Origin: an uncultured Kineosporia sp.
GTDB taxonomy: Bacteria > Actinomycetota > Actinomycetes > Actinomycetales > Kineosporiaceae
Direction: 5' to 3'
DNA: 15,136 nucleotides
NCBI GenBank assembly: GCA_937859855.1
Contig: CALMAR010000499.1
Coordinates: 1 to 15,136 of the forward strand
In this document: piece by piece, positions 1 through 9,322 of the stretch
Layout: the number at the start of each line of letters is the position of its first letter
How positions within the stretch are numbered: position 1 is the stretch's first letter
Translations under genes and position numbers: made by a program
The notes under the pieces: model-generated
Told to the model about the DNA's origin: nothing
The model's input: only the letters and a program-made list of their open reading frames with translations
Databases searched by the model: none

Positions 1-2715
<2,715 letters not shown>

Positions 2716-2723
<8 letters not shown>

Positions 2724-4176
2724 TCCGAAGGGGTTCCTGACCAACCGGGACCGCGAACTGCCGACCCGCCGGCCGGTTCCGCTCCGGCTGATGGACTGGA
2801 AAGAGGTCTATCAGCCGACCGACGAGCAGATGCTTCAGCGGCAGGCCGGGCGCTGCATGGACTGCGGGATCCCGTTCTGCCACAACGGTTGCCCGCTGGG
2901 AAATCTGATCCCGGAGTGGAACGACCTGACCTGGCGCGGGGACTGGCAGGAGGCGATCGAGCGGCTCCACGCCACCAACAACTTCCCCGAGTTCACCGGC
3001 AAGCTGTGCCCGGCGCCGTGCGAGACCGCCTGCGTGCTGGGAATCAACCAGCCGCCGGTGACGATCAAGCAGGTCGAGGTCAGCACGATCGAGAAGGCGT
3101 GGGAGAACGGCTGGGTCGTTCCGCTGCCTCCCGACCGGCTGACCGGCAAGACCGTCGCGGTGATCGGTTCGGGACCATCCGGCCTGGCCACCGCCCAGCA
3201 GCTGACCCGGGCCGGTCATACCGTGGCGGTCTATGAGCGGGCCGATCGGATCGGGGGCCTGCTGCGGTACGGCATCCCCGAGTTCAAGATGGAGAAGCGG
3301 CACCTGGACCGGCGGCTGGCCCAGATGGAGGCCGAGGGCACTCGGTTGCGACCCGGCGTCAACGCCGGCACCGACCTGACCGGCCAGCAGTTGCGCGACC
3401 GGTACGACGCGGTCGTGCTCGCGATCGGCGCCACCGCGGCCCGCGAACTGCCCATCCCCGGGCGGGAATTCGGTGGGATCCTGCAGGCGATGGAGTATCT
3501 GCCGCCGTCCAACCGGGTCTCGCACGGCGACGACGTCCCGGATCAGCCCAGCTCCGCGGGCCTCGACGTGGTGATCATCGGCGGCGGTGATACCGGAGCC
3601 GACTGCCTGGGGACGGCGCTGCGCCAGGGCGCCCGCTCGGTCACCCAGCTCGAGATCATGCCCCGGCCCTCGGATGAGCGGCCCAGCAGCCAGCCCTGGC
3701 CCACGTATCCGATGACCTATCGGGTGTCTTCGGCCCACGAGGAGGGCGGAGACCGGGTCTACGCCGTCAGTACCCAGGAGTTCCTCGGGGACGAGAACGG
3801 GCGGGTCCGGGCCCTGCGGCTGATCGACGTCGAGTTCAAGGACGGCCGGTTCGCACCGGTTCCGGGCAGCGAACGTGACCTCCCAGCCCAATTGGTCCTG
3901 CTGGCAATGGGTTTCACCGGCCCGGAGCAAGGAGCGCTGATCCCGCAACTGGATGTGGCCTTGGATGCCCGGGGCAACATCGCCCGCGATCATCAGTACA
4001 TGAGCAGCGTCCCGGGAGTGTTCGTCGCCGGTGACGCCGGGCGAGGCCAGTCGCTGATCGTGTGGGCCATCGCCGAAGGACGATCGTGTGCGGCGGCGGT
4101 GGATCAGTGGTTGTCCGGCTCGACCAGTCTGCCCGTCGCCATCCCTCCAACCGCGCGCCCGCTCACCGTTCCTTAG
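2716..4176 (+). CDS. gltD: Glutamate synthase small subunit (NADPH, FAD, Fe-S)
   Basis: This is the small (beta) subunit of glutamate synthase. It takes electrons from NADPH through FAD and passes them via Fe-S clusters to GltB. At 486 residues it is close to the usual length. The N-terminal Fe-S region carries C47, C50, C55, C59 and then C98, C102, C106. The FAD dinucleotide fold is at 147-158 ([12 protein letters not shown]). The NADPH fold is at 286-297 ([12 protein letters not shown]). A C-terminal FAD motif ([20 protein letters not shown]) completes the class. The GTG start at 2716 is chosen because it has a GGAGG at the right distance and gives the normal N-terminus. It overlaps the gltB stop by 8 nt, so the pair is one transcription and translation unit. 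The stop is TAG at 4174-4176. Confidence 0.97.
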
Positions 4177-4205
4177 CGATCCGCTCGCAACCCGAACCGC
4201 ACGCC

Positions 4206-4222
4206 ATGAGCAGCACGCTCAT
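4206..4222 (+). other. Perfect 6-bp hairpin in the gltD-pyk gap
   Basis: ATGAGC (4206-4211) and GCTCAT (4217-4222) form a perfect 6-bp stem with a 5-nt loop, 30 nt after the gltD stop. No T tract follows, so it is a weak terminator or mRNA 3'-end stabiliser at best. It lies where the -35 region of the proposed pyk promoter would be, so it could also be a protein-binding dyad. Confidence 0.35.
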
Positions 4223-4226
4223 CCAG

Positions 4227-4232
4227 TAGGGT
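4227..4232 (+). promoter_or_regulatory. Candidate -10 box for a leaderless pyk transcript
   Basis: TAGGGT fits the actinobacterial TAnnnT -10 pattern and ends 7 nt before the pyk ATG at 4240, placing the expected transcription start at or next to the A of the ATG. No good -35 is seen at 16-18 nt, which is common for such promoters. The AGGG in the same hexamer could alternatively act as a weak Shine-Dalgarno. Confidence 0.5.
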
Positions 4233-4239
4233 CGGCCAA

Positions 4240-5694
4240 ATGCGGCGCGCGAAAATGGTGTGCACCATGGGCCCATCGACATCGGGCCGGTTGGTGGAGT
4301 TCGTCGAGGCGGGGATGGACGTCGCCCGCCTCAACCTCAGTCACGGCAGCTACGCCGAGCATGAGAAGACGTACGCGGAGATCCGGGCCGCGTCCGATCG
4401 GACCGGCCGTGCGGTGGGCGTGCTGGTCGATCTGCAGGGCCCGAAGATCCGGCTCGGCCGGTTCGCTGAGGGGCCGGTCAACCTGATCAACGGCGCCAGC
4501 TTCACCATCACCGTGGACGAGGTGGCCGGCGACGTTCACCGCTGTTCGACCACGTACAAGGGACTGCCCGGCGACGTTTCTGCGGGCGACCAGATCCTGG
4601 TGGACGACGGCAAGATCAGCCTCCGGGTGTCGGCCGTGATCGGCGGCGACGTGGTGACCACCGTGGAGATTGGCGGGATCGTCTCCAACAACAAGGGCCT
4701 GAACCTGCCCGGCGCCGCGATCAGCGTGCCCGCCCTGTCGGCCAAGGACGAGGCTGACCTGCGCTGGGCCCTGCACCTGCGGGCCGACATGATCGCATTG
4801 TCGTTCGTGCGGTCGTCGTCCGACATCGAGGACGTGCGCCGGGTGATGGCCGCTGAAGGCGTCCGGCTGCCGGTGATCGCCAAGATCGAAAAGCCGCAGG
4901 CCGTGGACAATCTCGAGGAGATCGTGCGATCGGCCGATGGCATCATGGTCGCTCGCGGAGACCTGGGGGTGGAGCTTCCGCTAGAGGACGTGCCGATCGT
5001 GCAGAAACAGGCGGTCTCGCTGGCCCGCCGGCTGGCCAAGCCGGTGATCGTGGCCACCCAGGTGCTGGAGAGCATGATCACCATGCCCCGGCCGACCCGG
5101 GCCGAGGCATCGGACTGCGCCAACGCGGTGCTGGACGGCGCGGACGCGATCATGCTGTCCGGGGAGACCAGCGTCGGTGCGTTCGCCCTGGAAGCCGTGC
5201 AGACCATGGCCCGGATCATCGAGAGCACCGAAGCCCATGGCCTGGAACGGATTCCGCCGCTGGGTACCCGGCCCTCGACCACCGGGGGAGCGGTGACCTT
5301 GGCCGCGGCCATGGTCGGCGGCCTGATCGGGGTCAAGTATCTGGTCACCTTCACCCAGTCCGGCGATTCAGCCCGGCGGATGGCCCGGTTGCGCTCGGAG
5401 ATCCCGCTGCTGGCCTTCACCCCCGACCCGGCGGTGCGCTCGCAACTGACCCTGCTATGGGGCGTCGAGACGTTCCTGACTGAGATGGTCGAGCACACCG
5501 ACGAGATGGTGATGCAGGTCGACCAGTTGCTGCTCGAGGTCGGCCGATGCCAGCCGGGCGAACTGGTGGTGATCGCGGCCGGTTCGCCGCCCGGCATCCC
5601 CGGTTCGCTGAACGCGATGCGGGTTCATCGGATGGGGGATGCGGTGGCTGGTGTGGCTCCGGCCTACCGGCGTAAGCGCGAGACCGGCAGCTGA
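4240..5694 (+). CDS. pyk: Pyruvate kinase
   Basis: This enzyme transfers phosphate from phosphoenolpyruvate to ADP, making pyruvate and ATP, in the cytoplasm. It has 484 residues, a normal bacterial length. Visible motifs are the N-terminal RRAKMVCTMGPSTS, R30 in the VARLNLSHG loop, the VLVDLQGPKIRLG strand, the B domain, the active-site signature around K215 (VIAKIEKPQA) with metal ligands E217 and D241 (MVARGDLGVE), and the VATQVLES and LSGETSVGAFALEAV segments. The C-terminal domain (about 340-475) is the usual effector-binding region. The ATG at 4240 matches the conserved family start; no better upstream start is evident. It sits 63 nt downstream of gltD and only 6 nt separate its TGA from the stop of the convergent permease gene. 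Confidence 0.97.
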   Translation: MRRAKMVCTMGPSTSGRLVEFVEAGMDVARLNLSHGSYAEHEKTYAEIRAASDRTGRAVGVLVDLQGPKIRLGRFAEGPVNLINGASFTITVDEVAGDVHRCSTTYKGLPGDVSAGDQILVDDGKISLRVSAVIGGDVVTTVEIGGIVSNNKGLNLPGAAISVPALSAKDEADLRWALHLRADMIALSFVRSSSDIEDVRRVMAAEGVRLPVIAKIEKPQAVDNLEEIVRSADGIMVARGDLGVELPLEDVPIVQKQAVSLARRLAKPVIVATQVLESMITMPRPTRAEASDCANAVLDGADAIMLSGETSVGAFALEAVQTMARIIESTEAHGLERIPPLGTRPSTTGGAVTLAAAMVGGLIGVKYLVTFTQSGDSARRMARLRSEIPLLAFTPDPAVRSQLTLLWGVETFLTEMVEHTDEMVMQVDQLLLEVGRCQPGELVVIAAGSPPGIPGSLNAMRVHRMGDAVAGVAPAYRRKRETGS

Positions 5695-5700
5695 GGTTCT

Positions 5701-6729
5701 TCAGACCAGGCGGCGGTTGAGCCAGACGAAGCTTGCGCCGGTCAGTAGCGCACCGGCCAGCAGCCACAGTGCGCTTTCGGCGAACTGCAGCGGCCAGAAC
5801 CGGCCGGTCGGCTGGTAGACCACCTGCTGCCGGTAGCCGGCGGCGAGCAGGCGGTCCAAGCACCGGTCGCCGGTGGCGCCCGGCGCCGAGGCGGTGGCAC
5901 GGACCGGGCCACGGACCAGGCCAGGACCGCAGCCCGCCATCCAGGCCGGCGCAGGCACGACCCGTCCGTCCCGATCCACCGTGTGGTTGGACAGGATCCA
6001 GTCGCCCCGGTTGGCCGTGTGCACGGTGATCGCCGGTCTGCCACCGTCCGGCGGCACCGAGATGCTGTCGATCGTGTTCGGCGTGATCTCGGCCGTCTGA
6101 GTGACCGGTGGCAGGAGATGGGGACGCAACCAGACCGGCACCGCGATCTGTGCGGCCACCACCAGTGCCATGGTCACCGCCATGGCAGGCAGCGAACGAC
6201 GCAGGACGGCGCCGACGGCCACTCCGAGCGCGATCGCGAATACGACCGTGGCGGCCGGGACCACGCCGCGCATGGCGAAGCTCACCGGCGTCAGCCTTCC
6301 CGGAAGGCTTCCCCGGGTGGCGCTCACCGCACTGTCCGCGGCCCCGGCCCACCAGGTGACCGCCCAGGTCAGCACCCCGGACAGGAACGCCCCAGACGCC
6401 AGGACCAGCCCGAGCCGGGAGCCCAGCCAGCGGGTGCGGGTGATGGTCTGGGTCCAGGCCAGGCGCTGGGTGCCGTACTCGAGTTCACGGGCGATCAGCG
6501 GGGCACCCCAGAAGGCGCCCAGTACTGAGGGCAGGACGGCGAGCACGACGATGCCGGTCCAGAACAGGAACCGGTCGGCGCCGGTCAGCAGGTCGAAGGC
6601 TGCGGCGCTTCTTCCGATCCGGTGTGACAGTTGCGGCCCGGTCAGGGCCAGCACCACGACCGCACCGGCGACGGCGGCGAACACGGTGGCACCCTGGAGG
6701 CGGAACTGCCGCCAGCTCAGCCAGATCAC
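5701..6729 (-). CDS. ABC-2-type transporter permease (actinobacterial GntR-ABC cassette)
   Basis: This is the membrane subunit partnering the ATPase encoded just upstream; the substrate is unknown. It has 342 residues. Hydrophobic segments lie at about 12-32, 54-78, 106-128, 155-175 and 181-201, with a final one near 316-337. Between the last two is a hydrophilic domain of roughly 110 residues, predicted extracytoplasmic, with C267 and C290 that could form a disulfide, and a QPTGRFWPLQ motif of a type I associate with this permease group. A cytoplasmic RELEYGTQRLAWTQT loop near 81-95 resembles the coupling region of ABC-2 permeases. The GTG start at 6729 overlaps the ATPase stop (GTGA) and has no clear ribosome site, which implies translational coupling. 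The start MIWLSWRQFR suits the family. Whether it exports lipids, peptides or drugs cannot be told from sequence. Confidence 0.85.
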   Translation of the reverse strand: MIWLSWRQFRLQGATVFAAVAGAVVVLALTGPQLSHRIGRSAAAFDLLTGADRFLFWTGIVVLAVLPSVLGAFWGAPLIARELEYGTQRLAWTQTITRTRWLGSRLGLVLASGAFLSGVLTWAVTWWAGAADSAVSATRGSLPGRLTPVSFAMRGVVPAATVVFAIALGVAVGAVLRRSLPAMAVTMALVVAAQIAVPVWLRPHLLPPVTQTAEITPNTIDSISVPPDGGRPAITVHTANRGDWILSNHTVDRDGRVVPAPAWMAGCGPGLVRGPVRATASAPGATGDRCLDRLLAAGYRQQVVYQPTGRFWPLQFAESALWLLAGALLTGASFVWLNRRLV

Positions 6730-7634
6730 CGGATCACGGCCAGGTCCGTGCGCGCGCTCGGGTCCGCCGGATCGGACTCCTCCATGTACAGCAACACGAT
6801 GTCTTCCAGTCCGAGCGGGGCCACCGTCCAGGAGGGATCGAGGATCGGGCCTTCGGTCCGGACCACCACCGTCGTCTGCCGGTCGGTATGGCTCGCCCGG
6901 ATCACCTGCTGGCCGGATGGCAGGCTCGCGTCCCGCCGCGGCCCGGTCAGCCGGACGTGAGTGGCCACCAGGTCCTCCACCGCACCCGTCAGCCGGACCT
7001 GCGCCTGGGTCAGCACGACCACGTGATCACACACCCGCTCCAGGTCGGACACCACGTGCGAAGACAGCACCACGCTCACCCCGTCCTCGGCGACCGCCGC
7101 CATCAGCACCTGCAGGAAGTCCCGCCGCGCGAGGGGGTCGAGGCTGGCCACCGGCTCGTCGAGGATCAGCACCTCCGGGCGTTTGGCCAGCCCGAGCATG
7201 AGCGCCAGCTGTGCCCGCTGCCCGCCGGACAGCCGGCCCGCCCGCTGCGCCGGATCCAGACCCAGTGCCCGCAGCCGTGCCTGCGCCAGCCCGTCATCCC
7301 AGCCCGGGTTCAGCCGCGCGCCCAGGGCCAGGTGATCCCGCACGCTGAGCGACGGGTACACCGGCGTGTCCTGGGCGACGAAGCCGACCTTCGCCAGCTG
7401 AGCAGTGCCCCGCCCGGGTACGGCACCGCAGACTTCGATCGTGCCGGTGGTCGGCCGCAGCAGGCCGGCGGCCAGGTTCAGCAGCGTGCTCTTGCCGGCG
7501 CCGTTCGGCCCGACCAGCCCGCACACCACTGCGGCCGGGATCTCCAGGGTGCAGTCCGCCAGGGCCCAGCGCTTGCTCCATCGGCCGCCGTATCGTTTAC
7601 CCAGAGCCGCCGTGCGGATCATCGGTCCGTTCAT
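6726..7634 (-). CDS. ABC transporter ATP-binding protein of the GntR-ABC cassette
   Basis: This cytoplasmic ATPase has 302 residues and most likely powers the adjacent ABC-2 permease. Walker A is at 42-50 (GPNGAGKST), the Q loop at Q88 (GFVAQD), the signature LSGGQ at 135-139, Walker B ends at D159-E160 (VLILDEP), the D loop is near 164-166 (SLD), and the switch histidine is H193 (LSSHV). All catalytic elements are intact. The C-terminal ~90 residues form an accessory tail, typical of the ABC-2 exporter class, that does not show other motifs. Its ATG overlaps the stop of the GntR gene (ATGA at 7634-7631), with a GA-rich ribosome site before it inside the GntR gene, and its stop overlaps the permease GTG. 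The three genes are therefore one tightly coupled operon. Confidence 0.93.
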   Translation of the reverse strand: MNGPMIRTAALGKRYGGRWSKRWALADCTLEIPAAVVCGLVGPNGAGKSTLLNLAAGLLRPTTGTIEVCGAVPGRGTAQLAKVGFVAQDTPVYPSLSVRDHLALGARLNPGWDDGLAQARLRALGLDPAQRAGRLSGGQRAQLALMLGLAKRPEVLILDEPVASLDPLARRDFLQVLMAAVAEDGVSVVLSSHVVSDLERVCDHVVVLTQAQVRLTGAVEDLVATHVRLTGPRRDASLPSGQQVIRASHTDRQTTVVVRTEGPILDPSWTVAPLGLEDIVLLYMEESDPADPSARTDLAVIR

Positions 7635-8020
7635 GCCACCCCCTCGTCCCGTGACCGCAGCGCATCGGCGAACAGCGCCTCGATGCTTTCGTCGTCCAGA
7701 CCCGCCCGCCGCGCCTGGGCGACCCAGCGGGACACCGCGCGCCGCAACGGTTCTCGCGTCGCTGGGGATGAAACCCCCAGCGCTCCGGTGGCGAAGGTGC
7801 CTACCCCCGGCCGGGCCCGGACCAATCCCTCGCGCTCCAGCTCCCGGTACGCCTTGAGCACGGTGTTCGGGTTGATCGCCAGCTGGCCCACCACCTCCCT
7901 GACCGTGGGCAGCTGATCACCCTCGGTCAGGGTCCCGAGCCGGAGCGCCTGGCGGACCTGGTGCACCAGCTGCAGGTATGGCGCCAGCCCGGACCTGCTC
8001 TCGAGTGAGAACTCGATCAT
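7631..8020 (-). CDS. GntR-family transcriptional regulator, YtrA-type
   Basis: This is a short DNA-binding regulator of 129 residues. The winged helix-turn-helix occupies about residues 10-76, with the recognition region LPTVREVVGQLAINPNTV and the wing GLVRARPGVGTF. Only about 50 residues follow, predicted helical, which fits the YtrA subfamily (small dimerisation tail, no large effector domain). Members of this group commonly repress their own operon with a downstream ABC transporter, in some cases responding to cell-envelope antibiotics; that role here is inference from context. It is the first gene of the operon, ATG at 8020, with GGAGGG 4 nt upstream (8030-8025). An imperfect inverted repeat at 8040-8063 lies 19 nt before the start and is the likely operator. 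Confidence 0.9.
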   Translation of the reverse strand: MIEFSLESRSGLAPYLQLVHQVRQALRLGTLTEGDQLPTVREVVGQLAINPNTVLKAYRELEREGLVRARPGVGTFATGALGVSSPATREPLRRAVSRWVAQARRAGLDDESIEALFADALRSRDEGVA

Positions 8021-8024
8021 CCGT

Positions 8025-8030
8025 CCCTCC
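8025..8030 (-). promoter_or_regulatory. Ribosome binding site of the GntR gene
   Basis: GGAGGG on the minus strand ends 4 nt before the ATG at 8020. It fixes this start and indicates that this transcript has a leader, unlike the proposed leaderless genes nearby. Confidence 0.6.
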
Positions 8031-8039
8031 GATTGGGTT

Positions 8040-8063
8040 ATTTACCTAGGAGGTTAGATAAAT
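8040..8063. promoter_or_regulatory. Inverted repeat, candidate GntR operator/promoter
   Basis: ATTTACCTA (8040-8048) and TAGATAAAT (8055-8063) are arms of a 9-6-9 dyad matching at 8 of 9 positions. It is an AT-rich island in a GC-rich region, directly upstream of the GntR gene ribosome site. On the minus strand it contains TAGGTA and TATCTA, both possible -10 boxes, so a bound repressor would block the promoter. Assignment to the adjacent GntR protein is inference from position and symmetry. Confidence 0.55.
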
Positions 8064-8207
8064 GAACCGGAGCCGTCAATGGGCGCCCAGCGACCTCGCT
8101 GGACGCAGGGGAGGGGTCTACGGCGTCGCCCCGCTCACCGATGGGCCGGCACCGTTAACGTCAGGAAACCTGATCCGGTTCCAATCGGTCAGCTCAGGCG
8201 AGCAGCG
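8064..8207. other. Gap between GntR operator and tRNA-Leu; two small hairpins, no gene seen
   Basis: No credible ORF is seen. CCAGCG (8087-8092) and CGCTGG (8097-8102) form a perfect 6-bp stem with a 4-nt loop. TCAGG/CCTGA (8161-8173) is a perfect 5-bp inverted repeat around AAA. Either could mark the 3' end of the tRNA transcript coming from the right, but neither is followed by a T tract on the minus strand. Confidence 0.35.
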
Positions 8208-8291
8208 TGCCGGGTGGGGGACTTGAACCCCCATGCCCTTGCGGGCGGCGCATTTTGAGTGCGCTGTGTCTGCCGATTCCACCAACCCGGC
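8208..8291 (-). tRNA. tRNA-Leu, anticodon CAA
   Basis: On the minus strand the 84-nt sequence folds as a class II tRNA. The acceptor arms are GCCGGGT (8291-8285) and ACCCGGC (8215-8209), with discriminator A at 8208. The D-loop region reads GTGGAATCGGCAGACAC. The anticodon stem GCGCA/TGCGC encloses the loop CTCAAAA, giving anticodon CAA, which reads UUG. A long variable arm (GCCC GCAA GGGC) follows, as expected for leucine, then the T arm GGGGG TTCAAGT CCCCC. CCA is not encoded; the three bases after the discriminator read CGC. Confidence 0.96.
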
Positions 8292-8309
8292 CAGAGACGG
8301 CCGGATGTG

Positions 8310-8315
8310 AGCCTA
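8310..8315 (-). promoter_or_regulatory. Candidate -10 box for tRNA-Leu
   Basis: TAGGCT on the minus strand fits TAnnnT and ends 18 nt before the mature tRNA 5' end, room for a short 5' leader removed by RNase P. The -35 region is not convincing. Confidence 0.35.
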
Positions 8316-8359
8316 ACGCCATTCGACGATGACGTGGCGGATAGTCGGCCCGCGCTCGT

Positions 8360-8365
8360 TACGCT
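8360..8365 (+). promoter_or_regulatory. Candidate -10 box for a leaderless pdtaR transcript
   Basis: TACGCT fits TAnnnT and ends 6 nt before the ATG at 8372, so transcription would start at or next to the ATG. No Shine-Dalgarno sequence precedes this ATG, which favours a leaderless message. No clear -35 is seen. Confidence 0.45.
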
Positions 8366-8371
8366 GGACCC

Positions 8372-9070
8372 ATGACTGCTGGCGAGACCCCTGACGTCGC
8401 GGACGCTGCTGCCGCCGAGGTCGCTCCTGTGACCGGCGGCGCTGCTGCGACTGCCAATGAGGATGCGCCGGCTGAGGCTGCGCCGGCGTCCTCAGGCCGT
8501 AAGACGATTCTGGTGGCCGAGGACGAGCCGCTGATCCGGCTGGACATCGTCGAGATGCTGACCGAGTCGGGGTACTCGGTGACCGGCGAGGCCGGCGACG
8601 GGGAGGAAGCGGTCCGGCTGGCGGAGCAGCTCAAGCCCGACCTGGTCGTGATGGACATCAAAATGCCCGTTCTGGATGGAATTTCAGCCGCCGAGCGGAT
8701 CGTGTCGGCCAAGATCGCTCCGGTCGTCTTGCTGACCGCGTTCTCCCAGCGGGAATTGGTCGAACGAGCCCGCGACGCCGGGGCGATGGCCTACGTGGTG
8801 AAGCCGTTCACCGCTGCCGATCTGGTCCCGGCTCTGGAGATCGCCGCCAGCCGGGCCAGTGAACTGTCCGCCCTGGAGGCCGAGGTCGCTGACCTGGCCG
8901 AGCGATTCGAGATCCGCAAGCTGGTGGACCGGGCGAAGGGCCTGCTGCAGAGCAAGTACGGTCTGAGCGAGCCCGAAGCGTTCCGGTGGATCCAGAAGAC
9001 CTCCATGGACAAGCGGCTGACGATGAAGGAAGTCGCCTCGGCCGTGATCGCCTCCGGCCAGGACAGCTGA
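8372..9070 (+). CDS. pdtaR: PdtaR-like response regulator, receiver + ANTAR RNA-binding domain
   Basis: This is an output regulator of a two-component system that acts on RNA rather than DNA. ANTAR domains bind paired stem-loops in nascent transcripts and prevent premature termination. Of 232 residues, 44-160 form the receiver: acidic pair E50-D51, phospho-acceptor D95 (VVMDIKMP), T122 and K144 (YVVKPF). A linking helix leads into the ANTAR domain at about 165-226 (IRKLVDRAKGLLQSKYGLSE, AFRWIQKTSMDKR). The arrangement and sequence match mycobacterial PdtaR (Rv1626) closely in memory. Residues 1-42 are an Ala/Pro/Glu-rich, probably disordered extension, longer than in that protein. The partner histidine kinase (PdtaS) is not in the window. 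The gene is divergent from tRNA-Leu and followed by a hairpin terminator candidate. A start nearer the receiver would need a GTG or other codon; the ATG at 8372 has a promoter-like box at leaderless distance. Confidence 0.93.
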   Translation: MTAGETPDVADAAAAEVAPVTGGAAATANEDAPAEAAPASSGRKTILVAEDEPLIRLDIVEMLTESGYSVTGEAGDGEEAVRLAEQLKPDLVVMDIKMPVLDGISAAERIVSAKIAPVVLLTAFSQRELVERARDAGAMAYVVKPFTAADLVPALEIAASRASELSALEAEVADLAERFEIRKLVDRAKGLLQSKYGLSEPEAFRWIQKTSMDKRLTMKEVASAVIASGQDS

Positions 9071-9086
9071 ACAGCGCGCCAGCTGC

Positions 9087-9143
9087 GGGCCGGGGCAGGC
9101 CCGAGTGCCTCCTGCCCCGATCGGCCCGTGCGCGGGCTTGTTT
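9087..9143 (+). terminator. Candidate intrinsic terminator after pdtaR
   Basis: Two overlapping folds are possible 16 nt after the stop. A long one pairs GGGCCG+GGGCAGG (9087-9099) with CCTGCCC+CGGCCC (9111-9117 and 9122-9127, 4-nt bulge). A short one pairs GCCCG (9124-9128) with CGGGC (9133-9137) and is followed directly by TTGTTT (9138-9143). The second has the classic hairpin plus U-rich tail. They share bases, so only one can form at a time. Confidence 0.55.
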
Positions 9144-9261
9144 CGGGTAACGACCATTGAAACGGGCTTAAACGCTCCAACCCGCCCCTGACTGGAAGAA
9201 TTGTTGCCGAGCCTTGACCTTGAGCGGCATCTCATCGGTCATTGGTGCAACTTGAGGATGG

Positions 9262-9267
9262 TAGTTT
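9262..9267 (+). promoter_or_regulatory. Weak candidate -10 box for the liv operon
   Basis: TAGTTT fits TAnnnT in the 252-nt gap before livJ and would give a leader of about 50 nt containing the ribosome site AAGAGG (9311-9316). No matching -35 is seen at 16-18 nt; a TTGACC at 9214-9219 is too far away. A promoter is expected in this gap because a terminator candidate precedes it. Confidence 0.25.
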
Positions 9268-9322
9268 CACGCGCCATCAGGACTCTGGGCATCCGGCCTA
9301 GGCCAGCGGGAAGAGGTAGAAC

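Noticed and set aside
6101..7916. Two long plus-strand frames (6101-7201 and 6624-7916) across the ABC cassette.
   Set aside because: They overlap each other and the intact minus-strand ABC genes, and their translations are Arg/Pro/Ser-rich without motifs.
8161..8182. Possible tRNA-Leu terminator (TCAGG-AAA-CCTGA, and GGAA-CC/GG-TTCC with a bulge).
   Set aside because: Short stems and no T tract in the minus direction; recorded only as hairpins in the gap.
8208..8291. tRNA-Leu as the attachment site of an integrated element.
   Set aside because: No integrase gene and no repeat of the tRNA 3' end was seen in the window.
9212..9256. Repeated CCTTGA/CTTGAG words upstream of livJ as operator sites.
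   Set aside because: Only six bases each with irregular spacing; not distinguishable from chance.
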